From contig CM055112.1 in the NCBI GenBank assembly GCA_029204225.1, positions 44,011,163 to 44,075,162 of the forward strand: a DNA stretch of 64,000 bases, in the 5' to 3' direction. Source of the DNA: Diphasiastrum complanatum. Its lineage: Eukaryota; Streptophyta; Lycopodiopsida; Lycopodiales; Lycopodiaceae. Position numbers and translations under genes: made by a program. Positions 1 through 10,639 of this stretch are shown here, piece by piece. The notes below the pieces were generated by a model. The model searched no databases, was not told the DNA's origin, and saw nothing but the letters and a program-made list of their open reading frames with translations. Each line of letters starts with the position of its first letter. Position 1 is the stretch's first letter.

Positions 1-17
1 CTATTCTATCCCAATGC

Positions 18-19
<2 letters not shown>

Positions 20-95
<76 letters not shown>

Positions 96-128
96 TAGAG
101 AGATAGAGAGAGAGTGAGAGAGATGGAG
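20..128. repeat. (GA)n microsatellite
   Basis: Almost pure GA dinucleotides with a few GATA and GAAA interruptions. The matching tract in copy 2 (44,727-44,806) is about 27 bp shorter. Open frames across it encode only Ser/Leu or Arg/Glu runs and are not genes. Confidence 0.95.
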
Positions 129-807
129 ATGGAGAAACCAAGAGAGTTTTATTTAGAAGAGAATGGAAGATGATACAATACAAAGCAAATGGCTCTCTCT
201 TATATATTTTAGAGGTGAGCCTCCTTCACTCTCATTGGAAACTTCATTGGGGCAAGGATTCTAATCCAAGCTCTTTAAATAAACACAACTTAAATCTATT
301 GGTTCTAAGAAAGCACAAGGGCACTCACATGATTCATGTGAGTTCTACTTTGTGCAACTTAGATTCCTTATTTTTCAGTTTGAAATTGTGAACATGGGCC
401 TCTAATTAGTTATTTAAAACTAGGGCCCAAGTCACTAGAACTCGACTTAAGCTATTTAACTAGTGTGCTCATTGGGTTGGTCTTACACACACAAGACGAC
501 AGTGCCCTCACACTTATTACCTTACTTATAATGTATTGTGGTGGGGCCCACTAGGTAAGGCTTGGCCAATAGTATTTCAAGTGGTGGGACCCACTTGTTC
601 ATTATTGTACAAGAAATACTCACAACAAGGTCCACGTCCCAAAGTAGTGCCGGTCCCTCGGCACTAGGCTGCAAGTGTCGTGAAGGGGCGCTGTTATTTT
701 ATTGTTGGGACATGGGTGCTTCAGGAAAAATGTGGATAGAATTCACTTACGTAAAACCTGAGGCTTTATTAGTGGATGATCAGCAAGAACTGAGACTTGC
801 CAGATTT

Positions 808-1833
808 TCAATAATACCCATAAGGGTTTGGTGGCCATTCCGGATAACCTTGTTCATCAACAATTGGGTAGTTCATCCCAAGATAAAACTTGATCCTCAT
901 AGATTGGCGCATGTTGTCATTGTACGCGCTGGGGCTTGCTGGACTGGAGGCCTGATTGGGCTTGGATTCTCTGGATTTGGCCTTTGAAAAATGGATATAC
1001 CCGGATTTGGCGTTGGTTTGGGCTGCTACATTATGGAATAATGAGACTTTGGTTGAATCTTGCTCGTTGAGAGACAATCATCAACTTTAGTTTTCCCTTG
1101 GTCATTGCACTTCTCCGTTGAAGGGCTCCGAGATGGCACTTTTCCTTGGATCTTGTGCTGAATTGTCTTCAAGTTGCCCTATTGACCCTAGTGCCCTTTG
1201 TAATTTATCACTAAGAATTCTTTGCAGTGATTGCGCCAAGAGACTTGGTAAAATCCACCGGACTTCGTCGGATGTCAATTTCTTGACTTCCTCAATTACC
1301 ATTGGCGTGACGGATTCTACCATCTATGTCTGTGATGGTTTTATTTGTTTGCCCGAGGGTATCTTTGCATATTTTGGGACGTTTTCCACATTGTCTTCTT
1401 CCTCACTCGTTCATAACCCGGTGGCACTAAGGTTTTTTTTTTTATAATGCATTTGAGATGGAACGGTCTACATAAGCCAAATGCCTTCTAGCTATTTGGG
1501 AATTTTTCATCAGACAATCTCGGCATGGATGATTAACTCCGCATTGTGCAAACAAGGTTCGAATATTGATGGATGCCCTCGATGTGGACATTCGGCTCGA
1601 CGATGTTTTCCTCCGCATCCATATCATCTTATCGAGTGTAATATACCATCGCCTCTAAGTTGATAGGCATACACTAGTAATAGATTCCCCTTAGGATCTT
1701 CCATGAAATAGACTGGTAGGCTATTATGGTCTTCCATTGAGTTTGGTGACATGCAAGAGGATATAACCAAAACTTCTACCTTGCCACTGGTTGTTGAAGA
1801 AACTCGTGATTTAGATCTGAAAGATAGAGTCAC
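808..1833 (-). pseudogene. CCHC zinc-knuckle (gag-like) relic, copy 1
   Basis: Minus-strand reading pieces at 1,833-1,624, 1,323-1,102 and 1,077-808 lie in one orientation and look like parts of one lost protein. In copy 2 the first piece continues into a zinc knuckle CYGCGGKHRRAEC (CX2CX3HX4C), followed in another frame by CGVNHPCRDC, a second cysteine/histidine cluster. In this copy the first knuckle cysteine codon is TGA (plus-strand TCA at 1,624-1,626; GCA in copy 2), ending the reading there. Knuckles of this kind occur in retroelement Gag proteins and in some cellular RNA-binding proteins; no other domain is recognisable, so Gag is an inference. Confidence 0.45.
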
Positions 1834-2062
1834 TCACTAGTGAGGCTTAGGTTTTTTTTCAATTTTTTTTTTCTAAAGGGAATACAACCGTCGCAGTCGT
1901 GGGAAGAGGCTATCTGAAATATAGAGTCACTCACCAGCGAGGCTTAGGTTCTTTTCCAATTTTTAGTTTTAAAGGGAATAAAACCGTCGCAGTCGTGGGA
2001 GGAGGCTATATGAAAGATAGAGTCGCTCACCAGTGAGGCTTAGGTTCTTTTCCAATTTTTTC
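1823..2062. repeat. Tandem repeat, about 97-bp unit, 2.5 copies
   Basis: Units start near 1,823, 1,920 and 2,015 with GATAGAGTC(A/G)CTCAC, run through GAGGCTTAGGTT and a T-rich stretch, and end in CCGTCGCAGTCGTGGGA. They lie directly upstream of the minus-strand zinc-knuckle frame. The same array is at 46,523-46,762. Confidence 0.85.
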
Positions 2063-2392
2063 AGTTTTTATTTTATTTTTTTTGTACAAGCAAAAAAAAA
2101 CACAAGAAACGGCAAAATCTCGAAAAAACAGCAAAACTAACACGAAATTATACTAATCTAACCTTAAAATTTCCGATTTTTTTGTGTGAAAAAAGAATGG
2201 TGAGAGAGAAGAAAAAATAGAGAGAAAGAGGAAGGAGAGTAGAGAGAGAGTATAGAAAAGGAGAGAGAGAGAGTGCTATGCGGCGAAACGAGTGCGTGGC
2301 ATGCTCCTCGGCAATGACGCCACTGTTGTGTTGTCAATGAAGTATAGAGGTTCGTCGCTGGGAGTGGCAACCTCGCTTTCACCTGCATAAGA

Positions 2393-2393
<1 letters not shown>

Positions 2394-2481
<88 letters not shown>
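2394..2481. repeat. (GA)n microsatellite
   Basis: 88 bp of uninterrupted GA. The copy-2 tract at 47,094-47,203 is 110 bp. The long open frame over it is a low-complexity shadow. Confidence 0.97.
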
Positions 2482-2484
<3 letters not shown>

Positions 2485-2548
2485 CATGTCCATGTCCAGT
2501 ACAAGGGAATCAAAATAGTTTCTGACATGGATAGCTGGTCACTCCAGT

Positions 2549-2842
2549 TGTATGTGGTTATTAATTATGCCACGTCATTCCGGACGTGGTCGTATTAAAT
2601 AATTAATAATCATATGAGGGCCCACATCTATAATTGGACATAGGAGCACATGCATGGTGAAAACTACTTTAATACAAGAATAGGAGGTCAATAGCTCAAT
2701 TTAGGTTGTATGGGAATCCTAAAGAGAATATTCTCTTTCTTTAGGAGAATAAGTTTTGGTTGGGTGATTCATGCTCCACAGGTGTCCTTTTGGTTTGCAT
2801 GTGATTGGAATCCTGAAGATCTTCACTTAGTGGTTCTTATAG
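2549..2842 (+). mobile_element. LTR (5' LTR by position), copy 1
   Basis: The end of this stretch abuts a primer-binding site at 2,843, which is how the end was placed. It matches 36,776-37,166 in blocks: TTATTAATTATGCCACGTCATTCCG at the start, ATATGAGGGC, the CAAGAATAGGAGGTCAAT block, GAATATTCTCT, GGTTGGGTGATT and TTATAG at the end. The other copy carries about 120 bp more in its middle and follows a gypsy chromodomain remnant, so the family is probably a Ty3/gypsy chromovirus. The precise start (TG at 2,549 or 2,555) is uncertain. No matching 3' LTR is seen downstream. Confidence 0.6.
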
Positions 2843-2854
2843 TGGTATCAGAGC
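2843..2854 (+). other. Primer-binding site, initiator tRNA-Met type
   Basis: TGGTATCAGAGC is complementary to the 3' end of plant initiator tRNA-Met and is the usual plus-strand primer site of many plant LTR retrotransposons. It directly follows the LTR end. The same site is at 47,541-47,552. Confidence 0.8.
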
Positions 2855-4480
2855 TTGGATCACATCTGCCAGGAGGTGGAGCTTGAGGATCTTGGATTTT
2901 GCAGTTCTTTTGGTGTAGCTCTTTGCTTTTTCTTCCAAGTGCTGGATTTCAATTTCAAGTAGGTGGATTGTCAGATCCTTGGTGTAAATGGGCTATAAAA
3001 ACCATGTTTGACTACAATTAGAACTTTTAGTGCTTGCATGCAATGAATTTATAGGGATTTGGATTTGATTGTGTGAATTTGTGGATTTTCCCCACAAATT
3101 TTGGTCAAAATTGGTCAAAATTAGTCAAAAAGCAAGGTTTTTTGATGATTTTTGGACTAATTATGGGGTAGATCTCAAAATTCTCAACCAAGACTTAGTA
3201 TGAACATTTTTAGAGATGTAATGAAGCTTTCCCTAAGCTTTCATGAAGTTTAGTAGGGATTAGACACCATTAGAGGGCTCAAAACACCCAAAAATGGTGT
3301 ATTTTTTATGATTTTTGAGCATAGATACCTCTCAATTGGGGATTTGAGCCGGTTGGTTCTTGTTACAATCTTAAAGATATGCTGTATTTCCTCTGATTTG
3401 AGCTATCATGCATCCAATTTGGATAGATGTGAATTAGACACCAACATATTGAAGTTTTGCCTATTGAAGGAGGCCATAAATGCATTTTTTGCATGATCTG
3501 AGCTTCTGATTGCTTGCTAGACCTGTTAGAAGCTCTTGTGCCTCTCTAATGGACCTCATTAGAGTGCTTGTAACCTCTGATACAAGGCTTATTGGGCTGG
3601 GATGTGATTTTTGATGATTCCTCTCTCCAAAAGTGCACCCTCCTACTTGTTTTTTGGGCATTTATTTTTCGCATGTGTGAAGCCTAGGTGGCAGGGTGAT
3701 GTGGCAAGTGCCTTGTAGACCCATCTCCCTTCGTACTGTGCTTTACAGTGACCAATTTGGTGTCCTGTAGAGAAAGTTATGGCCGTTTGAAGTTTGGCAA
3801 TTTTTGAACAAAAATTTGCAAATTTTCAGAATTGTTCTGATGCATGCATGCTTGTAAATCAATATAGTGCTTTCCTGTTGATGGAAATGTATAAATAGAC
3901 CCGTAGGCATGTTTAAATGCATGTTGCATGCGTAACCAATGATTTTGATCAGTAGAATTCTTTCATGTAGCTATTTTTAGCAATTCTAGATCAAATAACA
4001 AATTTTCTAGCAACTAGGTACGAAAATTTTTTCGTTTTTTGAAAAATTCTGTGCATGTCGAGTTAGTTGCATGCATGATCTTTCGAAATGAATTCAATTT
4101 GTAACAATGCCTGTGTTTTTGCAAAATTGATCTTTTTAAATCGATTTTCACAATTGGTCCATTTCGAATAGATTTTGAAAATCTCAGTTTTTCGTAGATT
4201 TTAGTGTTGGTCATAAAAGTTGTTGTGGTTTAATTCATTCTGATATTGATTTTGCGAAAGTTTAATGTATATGCAAACTCTCTCTCTCTCTCTCTGAAAC
4301 CCCTCTTTTTTATAGTACTATAATTTCATGGTAGCCCTGCACCTAACCATGGCCACATTGGACTTTGGCCTGCCATTCAACTTTGGTCCGCATTCAACTT
4401 CGGACCTCCTTATGTTCTTGATGAACCCTGCACTCCATTAACCCCTGTGATCCCCCCCACCAAAGGATCGACGAACTAAT
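2855..4480 (+). other. Noncoding stretch after the primer site
   Basis: No frame here resembles a known protein. In an LTR element this position would hold leader and gag, but only short unrelated frames are found, so it may be the inside of a non-autonomous element or a replaced interior. ATGCATGC-rich patches occur near 3,840 and 4,060, and AAAGTTATGGCCGTTTGAAG at 3,771-3,790 shares its core with the foldback arms at 5.7 kb. The same stretch is at 47,553-49,180. Confidence 0.5.
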
Positions 4481-4507
4481 TTTGGTCGCATCCATATGTC
4501 CGCCTTC

Positions 4508-4508
<1 letters not shown>

Positions 4509-4551
<43 letters not shown>

Positions 4552-4690
4552 TCACTCACTCACTCACTCACACCATCGGCCGTCCGTCATCGCCCGTCAC
4601 TTAGATCGTCCCCCCCCCCCCTCCAGCCCGTCGTCATCGGCCGTCACCCAAATCGTCCCCACCCGCCCCCGTCAACGACGGGCACACTTC
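4509..4690. repeat. (CA)n then (TCAC)n microsatellite with GC-rich tail
   Basis: CA repeats to about 4,547, TCAC repeats to 4,572, then a GC-rich patch with a poly-C run and two copies of a CATCGGCCGTC...ATCGTCCCC motif. Repeat counts and the poly-C length differ from copy 2 (49,205-49,380). The frame across it encodes His/Thr runs and is not a gene. Confidence 0.9.
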
Positions 4691-4695
4691 GCTAG

Positions 4696-4971
4696 TCAAG
4701 TACTAAATTCTTTGAGTGGATCACTAGTAATAGATCTCAAGATGTAGAATGAAGGATCTATCTTCATTTGTTCTCTCCCTTTTACGATGAAATGATTAAC
4801 CTCATGATGATTTTTAACAACAGTTCTCTCTGGCAGTGATGGAGTGTAGGTAACTTCTGCCTCCTCTGGCACCGATTTGTCCACAATGCAAATGAGGAAC
4901 TTTTGCCTCTGGAATGTGTTGATTCTCAGATGTGATTGGTCAGCAGGAGCTTCAAGCCAGGTTTTTCTCAC
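4696..4971 (-). other. Unrecognised 91-codon open frame
   Basis: An open frame kept unchanged in both copies (49,391-49,666). The product is mixed in composition (MRKTWLEAPADQSHLRINTF at the N-terminus) with no signal peptide, membrane segment or motif that I know. Preservation means little because the two copies are nearly identical everywhere. It may be a fragment of a retroelement protein or chance. Confidence 0.2.
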
Positions 4972-5340
4972 AAAGTGTCATAATTTTATGAATGTGGCCC
5001 TCATTATCTGGAATGAGCTACTGGCCTTGGATCAATGAAACATTTTTATTATGCTATCACACCTTATAGAAAGTTCACATAAACCTTGATTTTGACTCTC
5101 AAGAATTTATTTTGGAAAGATTATCAAGACTTGTCCCATGAATGAACGAAGTCTAATTCTCACCCTCACATGAAGAAAAACAAAATGAGCTCACAAAAGA
5201 CTCACTAACAAAGATAGAAACTTTCCATTGAATGAATCCTAGAAGAATTCTCAAGCTAGAATTGGTGAAATGGAAAGGAATCTCTACTCATCACATATGC
5301 CTCACGCTCTATTGAATCCACTCTCATACACTCTATTGCA

Positions 5341-6105
5341 TTAGAGGAGTTCTAAATCCAAAAAAGACCCTTTGTAAAGATACTTTTTATATTTTTTCTC
5401 AAATTTTGCTTACACATGGACCAATCAAAACATTCAAATTTGAAATCTACGTAACGTACCTCATTAGAATTGGAAAAGAAAGTTTTTTTAGTAATGCTAT
5501 AATTCGGTGCCGGGGGCAGCCCTCAAACATGACATGTTATTCATAGTATAATATGTAATTATCATTTCAAATAGCATAACTTTTTATCTGTAGCTCTGAT
5601 TGAGACAAAAATTATACACTTGGAAAGCGCTCAACGAGAGCTTTCCAACAGTACCCTAGATGACCTACTTTTGGGCTACTCTTCAAAAGTTATGGCTGGT
5701 CAAAGTTTCAGACCCAAAAAAAAAAGTCCACATATCTCTCTTGTGCGCAGGCTGAGAGTGCACAAGAGAGGAATGTGGACTTTTTTTTTGGTCTAAAATT
5801 TTGACCGGCCATAACTTTTGAATAGTAGCCCAGAAGCAGGTCATTTAGGTGCCGTTAGAAAGCTCTCGTCGAGCGCTATCCAATGGTATAATTTTTGTCT
5901 CAATCGGAGCTACGGTTAAAAAGTTATCCTATTTCAAATGAACTACAAACGATAATGTACATAGAATGGTTAAGCATCGAAACTAGTGCGGGCAAAAATG
6001 AAAAAGTATTTGGGCAGAATTTTTTTTGGTAATTTACATCAATAAACTTAGTCAATCTACGTGGCATTCCTTAAAGAGTCTTTTTTGGATTCAGAATTCT
6101 TCTAA
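5341..6105. mobile_element. 765-bp foldback element with nested inverted repeats, copy 1
   Basis: Outer inverted repeats of 33 bp lie at 5,341-5,373 and 6,073-6,105. Inside, 5,563-5,940 is a near-complete palindrome centred at about 5,751, with arms of about 188 bp that pair with scattered mismatches and almost no loop; the arm tips carry GTCCACAT...CTCTCTTGTGC and its complement. An 18-bp direct repeat (TGAATCCACTCTCATACA) lies at 5,313-5,330 and directly after the element at 6,106. No coding capacity. The structure fits a MITE or foldback element; transcripts could form a long hairpin. The superfamily cannot be assigned because the flanking repeat is not a clean target duplication. Confidence 0.75.
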
Positions 6106-8997
6106 TGAATCCACTCTCATACAATCTGTCAAGAACATTTTCAGGAATTCTCAATTCATAATTAAAATCTCTCTTTCACATTATTGGAGAAAGCTCAACT
6201 CATGATTCAATTTCATATCTCACATTAGACAAGCACTCATGAGCAAGGGCATTAACCTACCACTCATCACAATTCTCTCATAAGCAAAGGATCCCAAATG
6301 ATGAAAATTAATAAGCACAGATCAAGGGAAAGTGAGCATCTTGGAGCATGAGGTCTTCATTCTAAATCATAACATGCATGCATATCTATTTTATTTACAA
6401 AAAAATATATACAGTTCTACATGTGCAGCTTCAGATTTCATCTAAAAAGAAGACATCACCTCTACGAATGTCTTTTTCCTCATCATCATTACCCTTGCCG
6501 CTGCCGCCAGTTCCCGTTGCCATTGTTGCCATCCACTTCTCCTGCACAAGTTCTTAATCAATCTACTCATGTGCTTCATCAATCTGCACATGCAATCATA
6601 GGTACTTTGTGAAATTTGAATGCAATGCAATCCTATTTTAACTAAACATGAGGTACTTTGTGAAAGTTGAATGCAATGCAATCCTATTTTAACTAAAGAG
6701 TTTACCTAATCTATTGGAAAGATGCTTCTACTTTCCAATTTTCTACACATGTTCTCGAAATTATGATTGTAGAAAAGTTGATATTCTTTGTTAGTTGGGT
6801 CTTTGCCATGGACTGTATTTTGTAGACACATTAAAGAAACTTGTTAACAATTGAGCTATGAGTATAACTTAGTTGACTTAAGCTATGAATAGAACTTAAC
6901 AAAAAAATTTATGTTTAAAAATTGCTCACAAAAAATCTACAAAAGGATGTTTTCCACCGTATCCAAGATGATATTATTCATGCTCAGTCTTACTCTTGCG
7001 GCTTCTTTATGCTTGTCATATTTATGGGGGGTTTTTTAAACTCACTCGCAAGCAAAGTCCAAGTACTTTTGCTAGTGGAGGTGTTGGAGTAGATAACACC
7101 TGAAAGTTTCCTCTCTTTCCTATGAGTTGTGAGACACATAGACTTGGCCTTGTCTCTTGAAAATCTCCTTGACATGAGTTGGGATGACTCCTCCTTTCTC
7201 CATCACACACTTGGATTGTTGGTAGATATGAAGATCTCACCATCATTATTGAAAAAGTATTAACCTTTCACTTGCCTCCAATAGGTACCCCCCCTAAGAC
7301 AAATGAAAATGTGAAATGACTTTACAAAGTAATTTTGTGACTCCCATAAGCCTAGACTTGAACAAATCAAAGGTGTAACAAGATGTTGGAGAATTAATCT
7401 GGTGTGCTCAGCAATTGATTTATAATTAAAAGTACCAACGATTGTTACTTGTTCACAATGAATTGGTAACACCAATGTCTCATTGGAAGAGGAAAGGATC
7501 TTTGTTGAATCAAGAAGATATTGTCCATTTGAATCCAATCGTACAGTTGCATGTGGCCCTCGACATGTAATTCTAAAACATTTAACATCGAACAAAAAGA
7601 TCTTGAAAGATGTATAGTCGACTTACGATATATCTTGTATGGTTCCAATGTATTCGAAGTCACTTTCAACCAAATTGGTATCCCTACTGTGATTGGATTG
7701 ATGAAACCTTGTCATCACCCTACAATCGAATGTCATTCTTTTTTGGTCTATGCATTCAATGCGAAAGTGTTGTCCACTAGACCAAAGAGTAGTATGCCGC
7801 CTATACTGCCATATTGAAAAATGTATATATCAATTAATATTTTGGAAAAATGTGTTACAAAACCAAAGCAATTATTATATATACCATAAATGGTGATTCT
7901 AAGTTTAGAGACAAACATGCCAACTTTAACCGTCCACAAGATCTCACTCCAAATTTGATATTTGTTTTCCACTCGCACAACCATCATTCATGGCTTCATA
8001 TAGCCAAGAAATGTTGCATTGATTTGGGAGCTTCTCCAATTCAAATGGAAAAGCCTAGCCCCTATGTGATCGACACCACCACGTTCTACCAATATTCCAT
8101 TGACCTTTGGATTTTTCATATAAATCAATCGAAGATTGACAATTCTTCTGTGTTGTATAGCATGAATGTGCAAACCTTGTCTCTCATACACTCAAAAAAC
8201 CTAGCACATGTTTCTTTTCCTTGGGGAATGTTGTCTTGTTTGTTGCTCTCCTCATCACTATGATGCCAGAGTCTTGGAGCCCCTGGATTTAATTGTGTCA
8301 ATACCATTTAATGTAAAACAAAGACTCTTGTTCCATCCAACCTTCCTCCATACTACCTTTCTACACACGTTTTTTGGTGAATAAAATCTTTTAGGACTTT
8401 CATAAAGTGCTCCAAAATAAACATCCATCTTGCACTCACAGGGCCCGCTGGCTCCACCTTATCAACAAGGTGAACCAATAGGTGAATTTTGATATCCATG
8501 ATTATGCATCACTAATTGACCACATCAAATGCATGTACCTGTATCATCATGTGCCAATTGTGAGACGTTAATCCGGATAATTTGCCATCTGTGGTGAATG
8601 CCCCTCTTATAAACCCTACATATCTAGTGGAAAATCATGCATGTCTAATATTTGCCTTTATATGCGTAGTCTCTTCGTTCAACAAAATCCATGGTGCACG
8701 AGTTAATCTTGATCTTGACTCTTGTCCATCTTTAGTCCACAAGTGTTGTATTTGAACAAAAATTTTTATTTCTTCAAGTAATCGTGCATATAAACCTTCT
8801 GACTGATTGAAGTGTCTCCATAGTGACTCTCCTTTAATGTCGTCCAATATGAGAGTGTATGAAATATGGATAACCTTTTTATACCCTCTATGGAAGTGGA
8901 ATTCTCCGTTTCATTGTTCCATTTCTCAAGCCAATCTTTACTCATTAATCTTTCCGGTGGAGGGCGTGCCTCCACTTTGTCTCCTAGTGGACAAAAA
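6106..8997. other. Stretch without a recognisable gene
   Basis: Several overlapping short frames on both strands (for example minus 7,595-7,260, plus 7,850-8,263, minus 9,035-8,766) remain open in both copies, but none shows a domain or motif I can name. Adjacent minus-strand pieces in different frames between 8,300 and 7,260 could be one decayed protein. A 55-bp near-exact tandem pair (GGTACTTTGTGAAA...TTTTAACTAAA) lies at 6,600-6,700. The same stretch is at 50,801-53,691. Confidence 0.4.
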
Positions 8998-9407
8998 CAA
9001 GTTTGTAATGGTTTTCTTTCCTTGCATATCGTCAACCCAAGATTTAATCAATCTAGCATCAAGGAGATGAAGTTAGTTGTCATGAGTAGATTCGTTCCCA
9101 TGAGAGCGATAGCATATTTCAGATTTCAACATGAATGGAAGATCCACATCCATTAACCCTAAGCATTAACACTAAGATCCACAATGAAGATAGCTTACTC
9201 TCTCTCTCTCTCTCCCTTCCTCTCTCATAAAAAGTATAAAAACATGCAGTCCCAATAATACTCAGGTCCAACAATTAACAAACACTATAAAAGCATGAGA
9301 AATAGAGGAAAAGTAATAGTGAGCAAGGACATTCATAAATCCATTTCACAAGAGAACCAATTTGCATTATTGAAATGAAGATATGTACATGTGTAGCAAA
9401 CTCGAGT
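8998..9407 (-). mobile_element. Distal half of a gypsy LTR, minus strand, copy 1
   Basis: Reverse complement matches 23,880-24,334, the second half of the gypsy 3' LTR: CTCGAGTT, CATTTC, TTGGTTCTC, GAATGTCCTTGCTC, the GAGAGAGAGTAAGCT block, and CTATCGCTCTCATGGGAACG. The proximal half of the same LTR family, also minus strand, is at 13,797-14,104. The two halves therefore flank 4.39 kb of other DNA. Copy 2 equivalent: 53,692-54,101. Confidence 0.75.
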
Positions 9408-9752
9408 CGGGCAGTGTTGAAATCTAGGTTGTGCATGGTACTGCACCTTCTCCATGAAATCGAGTCAGGCAGTGTTGAAATCTAGGTTGTGTGGCAAAAA
9501 ACAACGATGGGCTCCGGCGATCTACTTTGAAGTTGTCCAGGCTATAAATCGAGATTCCCATGAGTACCTCCTCCTAAACTCGCATTTCTCAAAGGGACCC
9601 ACATGTCGTGTAAAAGGGTTGGTCAAAAGCCAAGTTTCATCCTCTCGTTCACTTTAGGTCAAAATTTGAGTCACAAATCCTGGTTTTGATTTTGAGCGCG
9701 GGAATCATTATGTCCTATACATCAGAGCCTTACGTCCTTTTTCTCTCCGTTT

Positions 9753-9768
9753 TCTTATATATATATAT
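9753..9768 (+). promoter_or_regulatory. TATA-like run upstream of the zinc-finger gene, copy 1
   Basis: TTATATATATATATG follows a pyrimidine-rich stretch. The same site is at 54,457-54,469 (shorter by two TA units) in front of the intact gene and near 38,205 in front of the third copy. Position and conservation fit a core promoter about 350 bp before the start codon; this is inferred. Confidence 0.4.
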
Positions 9769-10063
9769 GTGATCCATACACGTTAAAATACATTCGGTCG
9801 TTCATAGTTGCTGCTACGAAAGCGAGTTTGTATTCACCTTCCTTCATTTTCTTTGAGAACCTTCTCCTTCATCACACTTCTGCCGGTCGCTAATGTTCAC
9901 AGTGTTAGATTCTATCCGTGTGTGTGGCACGATCTGCTACATTCATACTTATGAGCGATTGATTATTCTTCCATGCCAAAGTTATGCATACAATCTATTC
10001 TCTATAATAGATGGAGTGTTATTGCCGTTTGTTTTGAACTTCAAAGAACGTATGAATTGCTAG

Positions 10064-10383
10064 TTTGCTCATGGAAAGGAGGAACTACAAAAGGCTAATG
10101 GACATTCAAAATACAAGACTGAGGTAAGCTTCCTTATTTATTCTCATCTAGAACCATCGAAATAATGCATGAGTCGATTTATTAAACAGTGTTATCCTTG
10201 CAGGATTGTACGGCTTTCACCATAGAGGGACTTTGCAAATATGGTACTCGATGCTCCTTTATCCATCCAAAATTCTCTCTTGGGGAAGGAGCTTTCCAGG
10301 GAAAGAGACTTTCTAAAAGGCTGCCAGTTTTTGAGCAGATCTGTCAAAGTTCTCCTCAAAGTGGACCATCTTCAAGTTCATAG
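10064..10383 (+). pseudogene. Tandem CCCH zinc-finger gene lacking exon 1, copy 1
   Basis: Exon 2 (10,064-10,123) starts after an AG acceptor with codons FAHG, finishing finger 1, and ends with YKTE before GTAAGC. Exon 3 (10,204-10,383) follows TTGCAG and encodes the second finger CTAFTIEGLCKYGTRCSFIH and a serine-rich end. Exon 1 with the first three cysteines is missing: the sequence jumps at about 9,995 from GTTATGCATACA to the stretch before exon 2, losing about 500 bp that copy 2 retains. The region up to exon 2 also differs from copy 2 at many positions and there resembles the third copy. Without the first finger this copy cannot make the tandem protein. Confidence 0.8.
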
Positions 10384-10458
10384 TTAAAGTTATGGTTGAT
10401 ACATGCTACTCGTTCGGTTCTAAACTATACATAAACATTGCTTCTGTTTATATATAAT

Positions 10459-10575
10459 TCTAGAATACATAGAATATGTGAGCCTGGACACACTTCTTCT
10501 AGAATACATAGAATCTGTGAGCCTGGACACACTTCTTCTAGAATACATAGAATCTGTGAGCCTGGACACACTTCT
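10459..10575 (+). repeat. 39-bp tandem repeat, three units
   Basis: Three units starting TCTAGAATACATAGAAT; the first has ATATGTG where the others have CTGTGAG-type sequence. It lies about 75 bp after the zinc-finger stop codon, probably in the 3' UTR. The third paralogue has only one unit (39,915-39,955), so the expansion predates the large duplication but postdates the paralogue split. Confidence 0.9.
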
Positions 10576-10639
10576 TCAAGTATAGACTTGATTACTTACA
10601 TGGTCCTTTGGATGCACGTGCATTGCAGAGTGTCTTTTA

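Noticed and set aside
2164-2493. 109-codon minus-strand frame with a long Ser/Leu run
   Set aside because: It is produced by the GA microsatellite; the same holds for frames at 1-183 and 46,976-47,215.
2843-2854. tRNA gene
   Set aside because: Only the 12 bases complementary to a tRNA 3' end are present; it is a primer site next to an LTR.
5313-6123. 18-bp direct repeat as target-site duplication of the foldback element
   Set aside because: On the left it is separated from the inverted repeat by 10 bp and further flanking bases do not match, so it is not a clean target duplication.
7260-8307. Minus-strand frames as a possible viral movement-protein relic
   Set aside because: I saw only vague hydrophobic and GP-containing stretches, with no conserved motif in order; not enough to call any family.
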